The translations under genes were made by a program, and so were the position numbers. A stretch of DNA of 64,000 nucleotides from Streptomyces sp. NBC_00554 (lineage in GTDB: Bacteria > Actinomycetota > Actinomycetes > Streptomycetales > Streptomycetaceae): assembly GCF_041431135.1 (NCBI RefSeq), contig NZ_CP107799.1:9874501-9938500 (forward strand). The letters are read 5' to 3'. Shown here piece after piece: positions 1 through 7,836 of the stretch (positions are counted from its first letter, which is position 1; the number at the start of each line of letters is the position of its first letter). The notes under the pieces were generated by a model. The model did no database searches. It worked only from the letters and a program-made list of their open reading frames with translations, and had not been told where the DNA came from.

Positions 1-41
1 CGCGCACGGCGGTCCCTGACGCGCGCCGATTCCGGGGACCG

Positions 42-935
42 TCAGGCCCGCTCTTCCCGGGCGTCGAGCAGGACCATCAGAGCCCGGGCCGCCGGACTGG
101 TGGCGTCCGGCGGCGGCAGCATGGCGACCGTCTCGTACGACGCCTCGGAGACGCCCTTGAAGGGGAGGGCGGTGAGATCGCCGGCCTCCCGCTTGAGGCC
201 GAAATGGCGCGGTACGACAGCGATCCCGAGGCCCTCGTGGACGAGTTCCAGCAGGCTGTGTACGTCGTTGACCTCGAGCGTCACGTTCCGGTGGACGCCC
301 GCGGCGGCGAAGGCCGCGTCCGTGGTGCGGCGCGGTCCCCAGTCGGGGTGGAAGTCGACGAAGGCCTCGCCGCCCAGCTCCTCGGGCGTGAGCACCGCGG
401 CGGTCGCTAAGCGGTGCTCCGGATGGCACAGCACGGTCATCGGCTCGCTGGTCAGCGGGACCGAACGCAGCTGGTCGGTGTCCGCCTGGGTCCGCACGGC
501 GAAGGCCAGATCGAGCCGCCCGGCGGCGACCTCCTCGGCCAGCGCTCCGGATCCCGCCTGCCTCAGACAGATCTCGACGTCGGGATGGCGGCGGCGGAAC
601 GCGGCGAGGAGCGTGGCCACGTGCACCCCGGCGATGCACTGTTCGGCACCGAGGGTGAGCGTGCCGCGCAGCAGACCCTGCACCGCGGCCACGGCGTCGT
701 GGGCCGAGCGGACCTGAGCCAGGATCCGTTCCGCCTCGCCCAGCAGGGCCCGCCCGGCCGCCGTGAGTGTGACCCGGCGGGTGGTACGGACGAACAGCGG
801 AGCCTGCAGCTCCCGTTCCAGGGCGCGGATCGAGGACGACAGGCCGGACTGCGACACCATGAGCCGCTCGGCCGCACGGGTGAAGTGCTGGTCCTCGGCG
901 ACGGCGACGAAATGCTGGAGATGGCGCAGTTCCAT
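42..935 (-). CDS. LysR-family transcriptional regulator
   Basis: DNA-binding regulator of the LysR type. The N-terminus MELRHLQHFVAVAEDQHFTR opens a classic winged helix-turn-helix (about residues 1-65, with SQSGLSSSIRALERELQAPLF), followed by a periplasmic-binding-like co-inducer domain (about 90-290). I start it at the ATG at 935 rather than an upstream in-frame ATG because all LysR proteins begin this way and the upstream extension has no family character. It is divergent from the aldo/keto reductase at 1084, the usual LysR layout, so it probably controls that gene. The ligand is unknown. Confidence 0.93.
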   Translation of the reverse strand: MELRHLQHFVAVAEDQHFTRAAERLMVSQSGLSSSIRALERELQAPLFVRTTRRVTLTAAGRALLGEAERILAQVRSAHDAVAAVQGLLRGTLTLGAEQCIAGVHVATLLAAFRRRHPDVEICLRQAGSGALAEEVAAGRLDLAFAVRTQADTDQLRSVPLTSEPMTVLCHPEHRLATAAVLTPEELGGEAFVDFHPDWGPRRTTDAAFAAAGVHRNVTLEVNDVHSLLELVHEGLGIAVVPRHFGLKREAGDLTALPFKGVSEASYETVAMLPPPDATSPAARALMVLLDAREERA

Positions 936-995
936 GAAGGGCAAGGGTAGCCGCCGCCCGGTAATCGTCATCGCCGATTGAGAAGCCCCGACGCT

Positions 996-1011
996 GAATC
1001 CCATCCGATTC
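996..1011. promoter_or_regulatory. Possible LysR operator in divergent promoter
   Basis: GAATC and GATTC form an inverted repeat with a 6-bp spacer in the 148-bp gap between the LysR gene and the aldo/keto reductase. The size and position suit a LysR-type site, but the arms are short and this is inference only. Confidence 0.3.
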
Positions 1012-1083
1012 TCCCGTTGGACCGCTGCCCCGGCCGCGCGCGAGAGTGGAGACCTGATTTTCCCGGCATCTCAGGAGTACACG

Positions 1084-2073
1084 TTGTACACCGCACACAC
1101 CGACCGTTACGCGGACATGCCCTACCGGCGCACCGGACGCAGCGGCCTGAAACTCCCCGCGCTGTCGCTCGGCCTGTGGCACAACTTCGGCCCCGACCGG
1201 CCGGCGGAGACCCAGCGCGCGATCCTGCGCCGCGCCTTCGACCTCGGCGTCACCCACTTCGACCTGGCGAACAACTACGGCCCGCCGCCCGGCGCCGCGG
1301 AGTCCGCCCTCGGCGAGGCACTCAAGGCGGACTTCACGCCGTACCGCGACGAGCTGGTCATCTCCACCAAGGCGGGCTACCTGATGTGGCCGGGCCCGTA
1401 CGGCGAATGGGGTTCGCGCAAGTACCTGCTGTCCTCCCTGGACCAGAGCCTGGGCCGCATGGGTCTCGACTACGTGGACATCTTCTACTCGCACCGCCCC
1501 GACCCGGAGACTCCCCTCGAGGAGACGATGGGCGCCCTGCACTCCGCGGTCCAGCAGGGCAAGGCGCTGTACGTCGGCGTCTCCAACTACTCGCCGGAGC
1601 AGACCCGCGAGGCCGCCCGCATCCTCGGTGAACTGGGCACCCCGCTCCTCATCCACCAGCCCCGCTACTCGATGCTCGACCGCCGCGCCGAGGAAGGGCT
1701 CCTGGACACCCTGGACGAGCTGAAGGTCGGCTCCATCGCCTACTCGCCGCTGGATCAGGGCCTGCTGACGAGCCGTTACCTCGACGGCATCCCGGAGGGC
1801 TCGCGGGCCGCCGGCGACAGCCCGTTCCTGACCGCGGACACGCTCACCGAGGATCTCGTACGCCAGTTGCGCGCCCTCGACGAGATCGCCAAGTCCCGCG
1901 GCCAGTCCCTGGCGCAGCTGGCGCTGGCCTGGGTGCTGCGTGGCGGCCGGGTGACCTCCGCGCTCATCGGCGCGAGCAGCACCAAGCAGCTGGAGGACAG
2001 CGTCACGGCCACCCGCGCCCTGGACTTCGACCCGGAGGAGCTGGCCCGGATCGACGCGATCATCAAGGCGTGA
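1084..2073 (+). CDS. Aldo/keto reductase (YghZ / Kv-beta-like group)
   Basis: NADPH-dependent carbonyl reductase, 329 residues, of the L-glyceraldehyde-3-phosphate reductase-like subgroup. Visible family marks are MPYRRTGRSGLKLPALSLGLW at the start, the active-site segment FDLANNYGPPPG (Asp and Tyr), STKAGY (Lys), FYSHRPDPETP (His), and the C-terminal cofactor segment around ALIGASSTKQLEDSV. The start is TTG at 1084, chosen because AGGAG at 1073-1077 is correctly spaced and no ATG lies nearby in frame. It is divergent from the LysR gene and probably its target. The physiological substrate cannot be told from the sequence. Confidence 0.93.
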   Translation: MYTAHTDRYADMPYRRTGRSGLKLPALSLGLWHNFGPDRPAETQRAILRRAFDLGVTHFDLANNYGPPPGAAESALGEALKADFTPYRDELVISTKAGYLMWPGPYGEWGSRKYLLSSLDQSLGRMGLDYVDIFYSHRPDPETPLEETMGALHSAVQQGKALYVGVSNYSPEQTREAARILGELGTPLLIHQPRYSMLDRRAEEGLLDTLDELKVGSIAYSPLDQGLLTSRYLDGIPEGSRAAGDSPFLTADTLTEDLVRQLRALDEIAKSRGQSLAQLALAWVLRGGRVTSALIGASSTKQLEDSVTATRALDFDPEELARIDAIIKA

Positions 2074-2096
2074 GGCACACGACCTCGCGGTCGGAC

Positions 2097-2124
2097 GGTC
2101 CGGGGCCGACCTCGCCCCCGGACC
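2097..2124. terminator. Bidirectional terminator hairpin
   Basis: GGTCCGGGG (2097-2105) pairs with CCCCGGACC (2116-2124) between the converging ends of the aldo/keto reductase and the DUF1905 gene. There is no T-run, as usual in Streptomyces. Confidence 0.65.
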
Positions 2125-2154
2125 GGTTCGTCCACAGGCTCCACGCGCCGGCCG

Positions 2155-2442
2155 CTACGCGTTGAGCCGTTCCTCCAGGCGCACGGTCACCGTGTCGCCC
2201 TCCGCTTTCCCGATCGCTTTGCGTACCTCGGCCTTCACCGGCAGCATGTGGGTGCCGTCTCCGAGGGCCATGAAGGAACTGCGGAAAGAGTGGCCGTCGA
2301 TCGTGCCGCTGACCTTGACCAGTCCGCGGGTCCCGAAGAACGCGACGGACTCCGGCCATTTCACATAGGTCCAGCCGCCGGCCTCCGGGCTCTTCCTCAG
2401 AACCGCGGTGAAGTGCGCATTCACCTTGCTCACGGTGCTCAT
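2155..2442 (-). CDS. DUF1905 domain protein
   Basis: A 95-residue single-domain protein. The core with KWPESVAFFGTRG, VKVSGTIDGHSFRSS, LPVKAEVRKAIGKAEGD and VTVRLEE matches the small beta-barrel DUF1905 family, often found fused to or beside YdeI-type bacteriocin-protection domains; that partner is absent here. The ATG at 2442 was chosen because a GGGAGG ribosome site lies just upstream; a long upstream extension in frame has no family character. It is followed on the same strand by the SnoaL-like gene, which lies upstream. Function unknown. Confidence 0.85.
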   Translation of the reverse strand: MSTVSKVNAHFTAVLRKSPEAGGWTYVKWPESVAFFGTRGLVKVSGTIDGHSFRSSFMALGDGTHMLPVKAEVRKAIGKAEGDTVTVRLEERLNA

Positions 2443-2525
2443 GGGATCCTCCCTTTTCGTAGCCGCCCTACTCAAGAGACCACCGTGAGCCGAAAATCTC
2501 GTCGCGGAGTCACACAGGGACGGCC

Positions 2526-2903
2526 CTAAGCGGGAACGCGGTCCAGAAAGCCGTGCACGCTCCGGATACGGTCCTCGCCGTCGAGAGTGATCACGTCGAA
2601 TCCGGCGACGGGCGCCGAACCGTCCGCCTCGTCGACCAGCTCCCAGCCGAAGCGGGCGATGTCGTGATGCCCGTCGACCGCGCCCGTGAGGCGGAAGGCG
2701 AAGCCCGGGAACTGCTCGTGCGCCGCGGCGATCACGGCGGCTATCTGTCCGTGGCCGCGGACCTCGGCCAGCGGGTCGGTGTAGCTTCCGTCCGCGGCCC
2801 ATGCGGCGGCGACTGCTTTCGTGAGCGCGTCGGGCTCACCCGCGTTCCAGGCCTCGAAGTAGCGGGCGACGGCATTCTCGTAACGCTCGTTGCTTGCGGA
2901 CAT
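2526..2903 (-). CDS. SnoaL-like / NTF2-fold protein
   Basis: A 125-residue cone-shaped NTF2-fold protein of the SnoaL-like kind. The pattern NAVARYFEAWNAGEPDAL, AAWAADGSYTDPLAEVRG, HDIARFGWELVD and FDVITLDGEDRIRSVHGFLD is typical of small polyketide cyclase or isomerase-like proteins. These act as enzymes or ligand binders; no substrate can be assigned. It lies 83 bp upstream of the DUF1905 gene on the same strand and may share its transcript. Confidence 0.88.
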   Translation of the reverse strand: MSASNERYENAVARYFEAWNAGEPDALTKAVAAAWAADGSYTDPLAEVRGHGQIAAVIAAAHEQFPGFAFRLTGAVDGHHDIARFGWELVDEADGSAPVAGFDVITLDGEDRIRSVHGFLDRVPA

Positions 2904-3020
2904 GGTTGATCAGCCTCCATCGAGACGGGGTTCTCACTGGTCAGGGACCGGATTTCGGCGGGTGGTGCCCTGCTGGGTTCCGGTACCGCAACCATGCCCG
3001 GAGACCGTCGGCGGCGTCGA

Positions 3021-3035
3021 TTACCTCGCAGGTAA
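3021..3035. promoter_or_regulatory. Perfect 15-bp palindrome, candidate operator
   Basis: TTACCTCGCAGGTAA: 6-bp arms TTACCT/AGGTAA around CGC, 118 bp upstream of the SnoaL-like start. The form suits a dimeric TetR or MarR-type repressor site. No cognate regulator is adjacent. Confidence 0.4.
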
Positions 3036-3167
3036 GGGCGCTCGAGCGTGTTTCGGCCAAACCCGGCCGCGAATATGCCAGGAGACTGGCTGGAATGGCA
3101 TGGTGACAGAGTGTCAGGAGTGGCGATACTCAAAGTCAAGGGCAATTCAGCCAAGCCCGCACAGCGT

Positions 3168-3203
3168 CATCATGCACAGCAGCAGCGCCATCATGCACAG
3201 CAG
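3168..3203. repeat. Two-copy direct repeat, 21-bp period
   Basis: CATCATGCACAGCAG occurs at 3168-3182 and again at 3189-3203, exactly 21 bp apart (two helical turns), 60-95 bp upstream of the gene at 3263. It could be a tandem regulator site or slipped-strand duplication. Confidence 0.6.
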
Positions 3204-3262
3204 ACGAGCCGCAGGGAAAGCGAGGCAGTACCGGCAGCGAGCGACGCGATGGGGGAGCGATC

Positions 3263-3673
3263 GTGCACGACGAATTCCTGTGCTATGTCACCGCTTACGG
3301 AATATGCGGCGGTCAGCGAGTCGGCGTGCCGCTGGGCAGCTATCGCGCGCCCACCCTGGCGCTGGCCCTGTGGTGGATGCGAGACCGTGCCGCGTGGATG
3401 GCCGAGCGGCTCGACCCGCAGCCCGAGGATCCGACCTTCCCGCCGAACTCCATCGCGCCGGTGGGGGCAACCGTCCCCGACGTGCCGAGCGTGCTGCGTG
3501 CCTGGTGCGGCGACTCGACGCAACAGGAGCTGGTCGCCGATGACTTGGCCGCCGGGAAGCTCGTCCGCGTCGCCACCAACGACGACACCACCGAGTACGA
3601 GTTGATGGCCGAGTCCGTGGACGCGCGGCGTATGCAGCGGACCGCCTCCGCACTCGGCACCTCGGCGGCCTGA
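3263..3673 (+). CDS. Conserved hypothetical protein
   Basis: A 136-residue protein with an even, Streptomyces-like codon bias and no domain I recognise. It begins at GTG 3263 with GGGGGAG at 3251-3257 as ribosome site. It contains aromatic-rich stretches (LALALWWMRDRAAWMAERL) and ends in a variable Ala-rich tail. There is no signal peptide or membrane segment. It precedes the FHA-ABC gene by about 100 bp and is probably transcribed separately, because that gene appears to have its own promoter. Confidence 0.7.
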   Translation: MHDEFLCYVTAYGICGGQRVGVPLGSYRAPTLALALWWMRDRAAWMAERLDPQPEDPTFPPNSIAPVGATVPDVPSVLRAWCGDSTQQELVADDLAAGKLVRVATNDDTTEYELMAESVDARRMQRTASALGTSAA

Positions 3674-3699
3674 CCGCTCGCACCGGATCGCGTGCGGGG

Positions 3700-3765
3700 C
3701 GAATACGTCCGCCCGCACCCGACGAATAGGCCCGTCGGGCGAATAAGTGCACGAATAGCTAGAAT
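3700..3765 (+). promoter_or_regulatory. Promoter of FHA-ABC gene with CGAATA repeats
   Basis: TAGAAT at 3760-3765 resembles a -10 box and lies 7 nt before the ATG at 3772, suggesting a leaderless transcript. Four copies of CGAATA occur at 3700, 3723, 3740 and 3752 just upstream. No good -35 box or ribosome site is visible. Confidence 0.45.
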
Positions 3766-3771
3766 TCAGAC

Positions 3772-6105
3772 ATGGCAGAGCGGCCGGCCGCACCCATCGC
3801 TCCCGAACTCGTCCTCGAAACCGAGACGGGCTTCACGGTGATGAGTCCCAGCCGCGACTATCACGTCGGACGCGACCCATTGAGCGATGTCGTCATCGAC
3901 GACGCCCGGGTCTCCTGGCACCACGCGGTACTGCGCCCCGACGCCGACCACTGGACGATCGAGGACGAGAACAGCACGAACGGCACGTACGCCGACGGCA
4001 GGCGCGTCCATGAGTGGGGCGTCGGACCTGGCAGCGTCATCCGCTTCGGCAACCCCTCCGACGGCCCCCGGGCGGTACTCGTCGACCGGCCTCCGGAACG
4101 TCCCTCGGCCGTCTCCCTGCCCTTGGCCACCGGCACATTCCGGCAGCCCACCACCGTACGCCCGCTGCCCGCCCGCACCGTCCGCATCGGCCGCGGCGGC
4201 GACAACGACCTGGTCATCGACGACCTGGTCGTCTCGCGACGGCACGCGGAACTACGGGCGCAGCCGGAGGGGACGTACGAGATCGTCGACCTCGGCAGCC
4301 ACAACGGCACGTTCCTCAACGGCCAGCCCGTCGCCCGTGCGCCGGTCACGCCCGGTGACATCGTCGGCATCGGCCACTCCGCGTTCTGCCTCGTCGGCGA
4401 CCAGCTGCAGGAGTACGTCGACACCGGCGAGGTCTCCCTCGACGTCCAGGACCTCGTGGTCGCCGTCGACCACGGACGCAAGACGCTCCTGGACCAGGTG
4501 TCGTTTCCCGTCGGCGAGAAATGCCTGCTTGCTGTCGTGGGCCCGAGCGGCGCCGGGAAATCCACGCTCCTGAACGCCCTGACAGGCCAGCGTCCCGCCG
4601 ACCGCGGCACGGTCCTGTACGACGGCCGCGACCTCTACCGCGACTACGCCGAACTGCGCCAGCGCATCGGCCTCGTCCCGCAGGACGACATCCTGCACGC
4701 GCAGCTGACCGTGCGCAAAGCCCTCGCGTACGCCGCCGAGCTGCGCTTCCCGCAGGACACCGCGAAGGCGGAGCGGCGGGCGCGGGTCGACGAGGTGATC
4801 GGCGAGCTGGGCCTCGAGCAGCGCGCCGACCAGCCCATTCACAGTCTGTCGGGCGGCCAGCGCAAGCGGGTCAGCGTGGCCCTGGAACTGCTGACCAAGC
4901 CGTCGCTGCTGTTCCTGGACGAGCCGACGTCCGGCCTCGACCCCGGTATGGACCGCTCCGTGATGCACATGCTGCGCGGCCTCGCCGACGACGGCCGCAC
5001 GGTCATCGTGGTCACCCACAGCGTCCTCAGCCTCGACGTCTGCGACCGGCTGCTGGTGCTCGCGCCCGGCGGCAAGGTCGCCTACTACGGACCGCCCGAG
5101 GACGCTCTCGCGTTCTTCGGCTACGAGGAGTGGCCGGAGGCGTTCGAGGATTTCGAGCGGGACCACGACCGGGACTGGGCGGGGGACTACCGGGAATCGC
5201 CGTTCCACCGCCAGTACATCGACAACTCCACCTCGCAGCCGTATCTGGCGCAGGCCGCCCCGGTCGCCGCCGTCGGACCGCCGCCCAAGGCCCAGAGCTG
5301 GGGCTCCCAGCTCGGCACCCTGGTCCGCCGCTACGCGGCCGTGCTCAGCGCCGACCGGACCTTCCTCGCAATCATGATCGCGCTGCCGTTCGTGATGGGC
5401 GCGATGGCCCGGGCACTGGCCGGCAGCGAGCTGGTCCAGGATTCGGTGATGGACGCGCTGCTCATCCTGTGCGTCGGCGGCGTCCTGACGGGCGCGGCCA
5501 ACGCCGTGCGCGAGCTGGTCAAGGAGCGGGTGATCTACCAGCGCGAGAGAGCCGTCGGCCTGTCCAGATCGGCGTACCTGATGTCCAAGATCGTGGTCCT
5601 CGGCACGGTCACGGTGGTGCAAGCCGTCGTCCTGACGCTGGTCGCCCTGCTCGGCGTGGACCTCAACGCACCCGGCGGGAAAGGCGTGCTCATGCCGCCG
5701 CTCGTGGAGATCACGGCGGCCGTGGCCCTGCTCGCCTTCACGGCGATGATGCTCGGCCTCCTGGTCTCCGCCCTGGTGCGCAAGGAGGAGGTCACGATGC
5801 CCCTCCTCGTGCTGCTCGCCATCGTCCAGGTCGTCTTCTGCGGCGCGCTCCTGAAGCTGCACGGCGTGCCCGGCCTGGAGCAGTTCTCCTGGCTCGTGCC
5901 CGCGCGCTGGGCCTTCGGCGCGATGGCGGGGACGATCGAGCTGGCCAAGATCGTCCCGGACGATACGACGGCCGACCCGCTGTTCCGGCACGAGACCGGC
6001 GTGTGGCTGCTCAACATGGGGATGATGGTCGTCCTCTCCGTCGTCTTCGCGTACGCGGTGATTCGCCTGCTCCGGCGGCACGAACCCGCCGTCATGCGGA
6101 AGTAG
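3772..6105 (+). CDS. FHA-FHA-ABC transporter fusion (Rv1747-like)
   Basis: A 777-residue single-chain ABC exporter with two N-terminal forkhead-associated domains. FHA1 (about 25-100; HVGRDPLSDVVI) and FHA2 (about 125-205; IGRGGDNDLVIDD, SRRHAEL, SHNGTFLNG) bind phosphothreonine. The ATPase (about 228-440) has GPSGAGKST, LSGGQRKRVSVALEL and LLFLDEPTSGLD. An ABC-2 type membrane domain with about six helices follows (530-770). This architecture matches mycobacterial Rv1747, whose FHA domains are targets of Ser/Thr kinases, and a kinase gene follows two genes downstream. The transported substrate is unknown. Confidence 0.93.
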   Translation: MAERPAAPIAPELVLETETGFTVMSPSRDYHVGRDPLSDVVIDDARVSWHHAVLRPDADHWTIEDENSTNGTYADGRRVHEWGVGPGSVIRFGNPSDGPRAVLVDRPPERPSAVSLPLATGTFRQPTTVRPLPARTVRIGRGGDNDLVIDDLVVSRRHAELRAQPEGTYEIVDLGSHNGTFLNGQPVARAPVTPGDIVGIGHSAFCLVGDQLQEYVDTGEVSLDVQDLVVAVDHGRKTLLDQVSFPVGEKCLLAVVGPSGAGKSTLLNALTGQRPADRGTVLYDGRDLYRDYAELRQRIGLVPQDDILHAQLTVRKALAYAAELRFPQDTAKAERRARVDEVIGELGLEQRADQPIHSLSGGQRKRVSVALELLTKPSLLFLDEPTSGLDPGMDRSVMHMLRGLADDGRTVIVVTHSVLSLDVCDRLLVLAPGGKVAYYGPPEDALAFFGYEEWPEAFEDFERDHDRDWAGDYRESPFHRQYIDNSTSQPYLAQAAPVAAVGPPPKAQSWGSQLGTLVRRYAAVLSADRTFLAIMIALPFVMGAMARALAGSELVQDSVMDALLILCVGGVLTGAANAVRELVKERVIYQRERAVGLSRSAYLMSKIVVLGTVTVVQAVVLTLVALLGVDLNAPGGKGVLMPPLVEITAAVALLAFTAMMLGLLVSALVRKEEVTMPLLVLLAIVQVVFCGALLKLHGVPGLEQFSWLVPARWAFGAMAGTIELAKIVPDDTTADPLFRHETGVWLLNMGMMVVLSVVFAYAVIRLLRRHEPAVMRK

Positions 6106-6110
6106 GTGCG

Positions 6111-6692
6111 ATGACGACACCCGACTTCCGCCCCACCCACGTGATCCCCCAGGACGGCCTGTCCGCCTGGGAGTCCCCGGACCCGTCCCGCCCCACGGTG
6201 CCGCTCGACGCGCTGCTGCCGGTCCAGCTGATCGACCGGCTCGGCGACTGGGGCCGGGTCGTCTGCGCCAACGGCTGGTCGGCCTGGGTCGACGGCCGCC
6301 TGCTGATCGCCGTACCGCAGGCACCACCCGCCGCCGGTAGCCCGCTCACCCGGACAGCCGACCCGCGCCCGCTCCTCGCCCGCGTCGAGGAGGCGCTCAC
6401 CCGCTATCGCAGCGCCGCCGAGGATCTCGCGGCCGGGCGGCTCGACGGGCAGTCGTTCCGCGGCCGTACGCAGGGACAGCGGATCGGCGTGGTCGTCGAC
6501 GGCGAGTCCCTCTGGCTGTACGACGGCGAGCACGAGCGCTGGGTGTACTGCGACGGCACGCGGCTCAGCACCTTCGCCGCGTCTGAGAAGCCGGCCGCAG
6601 CGGCGCGGGAGCCCGTCCCGAAAGAGGCGCCGGTGGGCCGGGAACCCACGCGGGTCGTGGCGTACGAGGAAGACGACCGGAGTGACGTCTGA
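6111..6692 (+). CDS. SH3-like domain protein between FHA-ABC and kinase
   Basis: A 193-residue cytoplasmic protein starting at ATG 6111, five bases after the FHA-ABC stop. Residues 10-65 (HVIPQDGLSAWESPDPSRP, DRLGDWGRVVCANGWSAWVDGRLL) look like a bacterial SH3-type beta-barrel. The second half (about 85-150) is conserved-looking but unassigned, and the tail is Pro/Glu-rich. The tight spacing implies an operon with the transporter and the kinase. A role in the kinase-transporter module is inferred from position only. Confidence 0.85.
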   Translation: MTTPDFRPTHVIPQDGLSAWESPDPSRPTVPLDALLPVQLIDRLGDWGRVVCANGWSAWVDGRLLIAVPQAPPAAGSPLTRTADPRPLLARVEEALTRYRSAAEDLAAGRLDGQSFRGRTQGQRIGVVVDGESLWLYDGEHERWVYCDGTRLSTFAASEKPAAAAREPVPKEAPVGREPTRVVAYEEDDRSDV

Positions 6693-6727
6693 TGGGCGTC
6701 GAGGACGACCGGAGTGATGTCTGATGG
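6669..6727 (+). repeat. 32-bp-period tandem duplication at gene junction
   Basis: A 27-bp block ending in GATGG occurs at 6669-6695 and 6701-6727 with two differences. It repeats the last codons (EDDRSDV) and stop of the SH3-like gene, and creates a 10-codon ORF (MGVEDDRSDV, 6692-6724) whose TGA overlaps the kinase ATG. Confidence 0.9.
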
Positions 6728-7725
6728 ACGACGGCGGGCGCCACGACACCAGCATCTTTTCCGGGCGCCCCTCCGACCTGATCGGACGGCAGATCGCCGG
6801 CTACCGGATCGAGCGGGAGATCGGCCGCGGCGGCATGGCCGTCGTCTACCGGGCCAAAGACCTGCGCCTCGACCGGACCGTCGCCCTCAAACTGCTTGCG
6901 CCGGAGCTGGCCCGCAACGACACCTTCCGCGGCCGCTTCACCCATGAATCGCGGGTGGCGGCCGCCATCGACCACCCGAACATCGTGCCGGTCTTCGAAG
7001 CGGGCGAGACGGACGGCGTCCTGTACATCGCCATGCGGTACGTCGCCGGACGCGATCTGCGCCATCTGCTCGACCGCGAGGGCCCGCTGCCCGTCAAGGT
7101 GGCCGCCCGGATTGCCGTCCAGGTGGCCTCGGCGCTCGACGCGGCGCATGACCACGGGCTGGTGCACCGGGACGTGAAACCCGGCAACATCCTGGTGGCC
7201 CAGGGCACCGACAGCGACCACCCCGAGCACGTCTACCTCACGGACTTCGGTCTGACGAAGAAGTCGCTGTCGCTCACCGGGTTCACGAGCGTCGGCCAGT
7301 TCGTCGGAACGCTCGACTACGTGGCTCCCGAGCAGATCTCGGGCAAGCCGGTGGACGGCCGGTGCGACGTCTACAGCCTCGCCTGCGTCGTCTACGAGAC
7401 GATGGCCGGGAAACCGCCTTTCCAGCGCGACGACGACATGGCGCTGCTCTGGGCCCACCAGTACGACGAGCCGCCACCGCTGACCGAGAAACGTCCCGAC
7501 ATCGCCGCCCCGGTGGACGACGTACTCGCGAAGGCGTTGGCGAAGAGCCCCGACGACCGCTACGACTCCTGCCTCGCCTTCGTGGCCGCGCTGCGGGTCG
7601 CCGCGACCGGCGCCGTGGAAACCGGCCACGCACCGACACAGGTGGACCGGCGGGCTGTCGGAGCCCCCGAGTTCCGTCCGCCGCCCGATCCGCCGGACTG
7701 GGCCCGGCCGGTGTTTCCGGGGTAA
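6724..7725 (+). CDS. Hanks-type Ser/Thr protein kinase without membrane anchor
   Basis: A 333-residue eukaryotic-like kinase. Visible motifs are the glycine loop IGRGGMAVVY (33-42), catalytic Lys56 in VALKLL, HRDVKPGN with Asp150, DFG at 174-176, GTLDYVAPEQ, and DVYSLACVVYE. After the kinase domain comes a roughly 50-residue Pro-rich tail with no transmembrane helix, so it is cytoplasmic. It is translationally coupled to the preceding small ORF (ATGA-type overlap at 6722-6726). Co-location suggests it phosphorylates a ligand for the FHA domains of the ABC protein. Confidence 0.95.
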   Translation: MDDGGRHDTSIFSGRPSDLIGRQIAGYRIEREIGRGGMAVVYRAKDLRLDRTVALKLLAPELARNDTFRGRFTHESRVAAAIDHPNIVPVFEAGETDGVLYIAMRYVAGRDLRHLLDREGPLPVKVAARIAVQVASALDAAHDHGLVHRDVKPGNILVAQGTDSDHPEHVYLTDFGLTKKSLSLTGFTSVGQFVGTLDYVAPEQISGKPVDGRCDVYSLACVVYETMAGKPPFQRDDDMALLWAHQYDEPPPLTEKRPDIAAPVDDVLAKALAKSPDDRYDSCLAFVAALRVAATGAVETGHAPTQVDRRAVGAPEFRPPPDPPDWARPVFPG

Positions 7726-7762
7726 CTCGTCTCCGACGGCTCTTCGGCGACGAATGTCCTGC

Positions 7763-7776
7763 GGGGGTAAACCCCC
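7763..7776. promoter_or_regulatory. GGGGGT-AA-ACCCCC palindrome upstream of protease-like gene
   Basis: A compact perfect inverted repeat 61 bp before the hydrolase ATG. The two-base loop makes an RNA hairpin unlikely, so an operator is the better guess. Confidence 0.35.
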
Positions 7777-7836
7777 CTCAACACAGGCCAGTTGGCGGGA
7801 TGTGACGATCGGCGTAGATCGGCGAAGCTCGTCCGC

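Larger units (their letters stand above)
2904..3262. other. Gene-free gap with palindrome and short repeat
   Basis: 359 bp between the divergent SnoaL-like gene and the hypothetical gene at 3263. I see no credible coding sequence. It contains the 15-bp palindrome at 3021-3035 and the 21-bp-period repeat at 3168-3203, listed separately. Confidence 0.6.

Noticed and set aside
3168..3203. Start of a CRISPR-like array
   Set aside because: Only two copies of 15 bp with a 6-bp spacer; no further units and no cas genes in the window.
4252..6327. Long minus-strand open frame opposite the FHA-ABC gene
   Set aside because: Shadow frame with low-complexity Gln/Asp/His composition; the plus-strand gene has clear ABC and FHA motifs.
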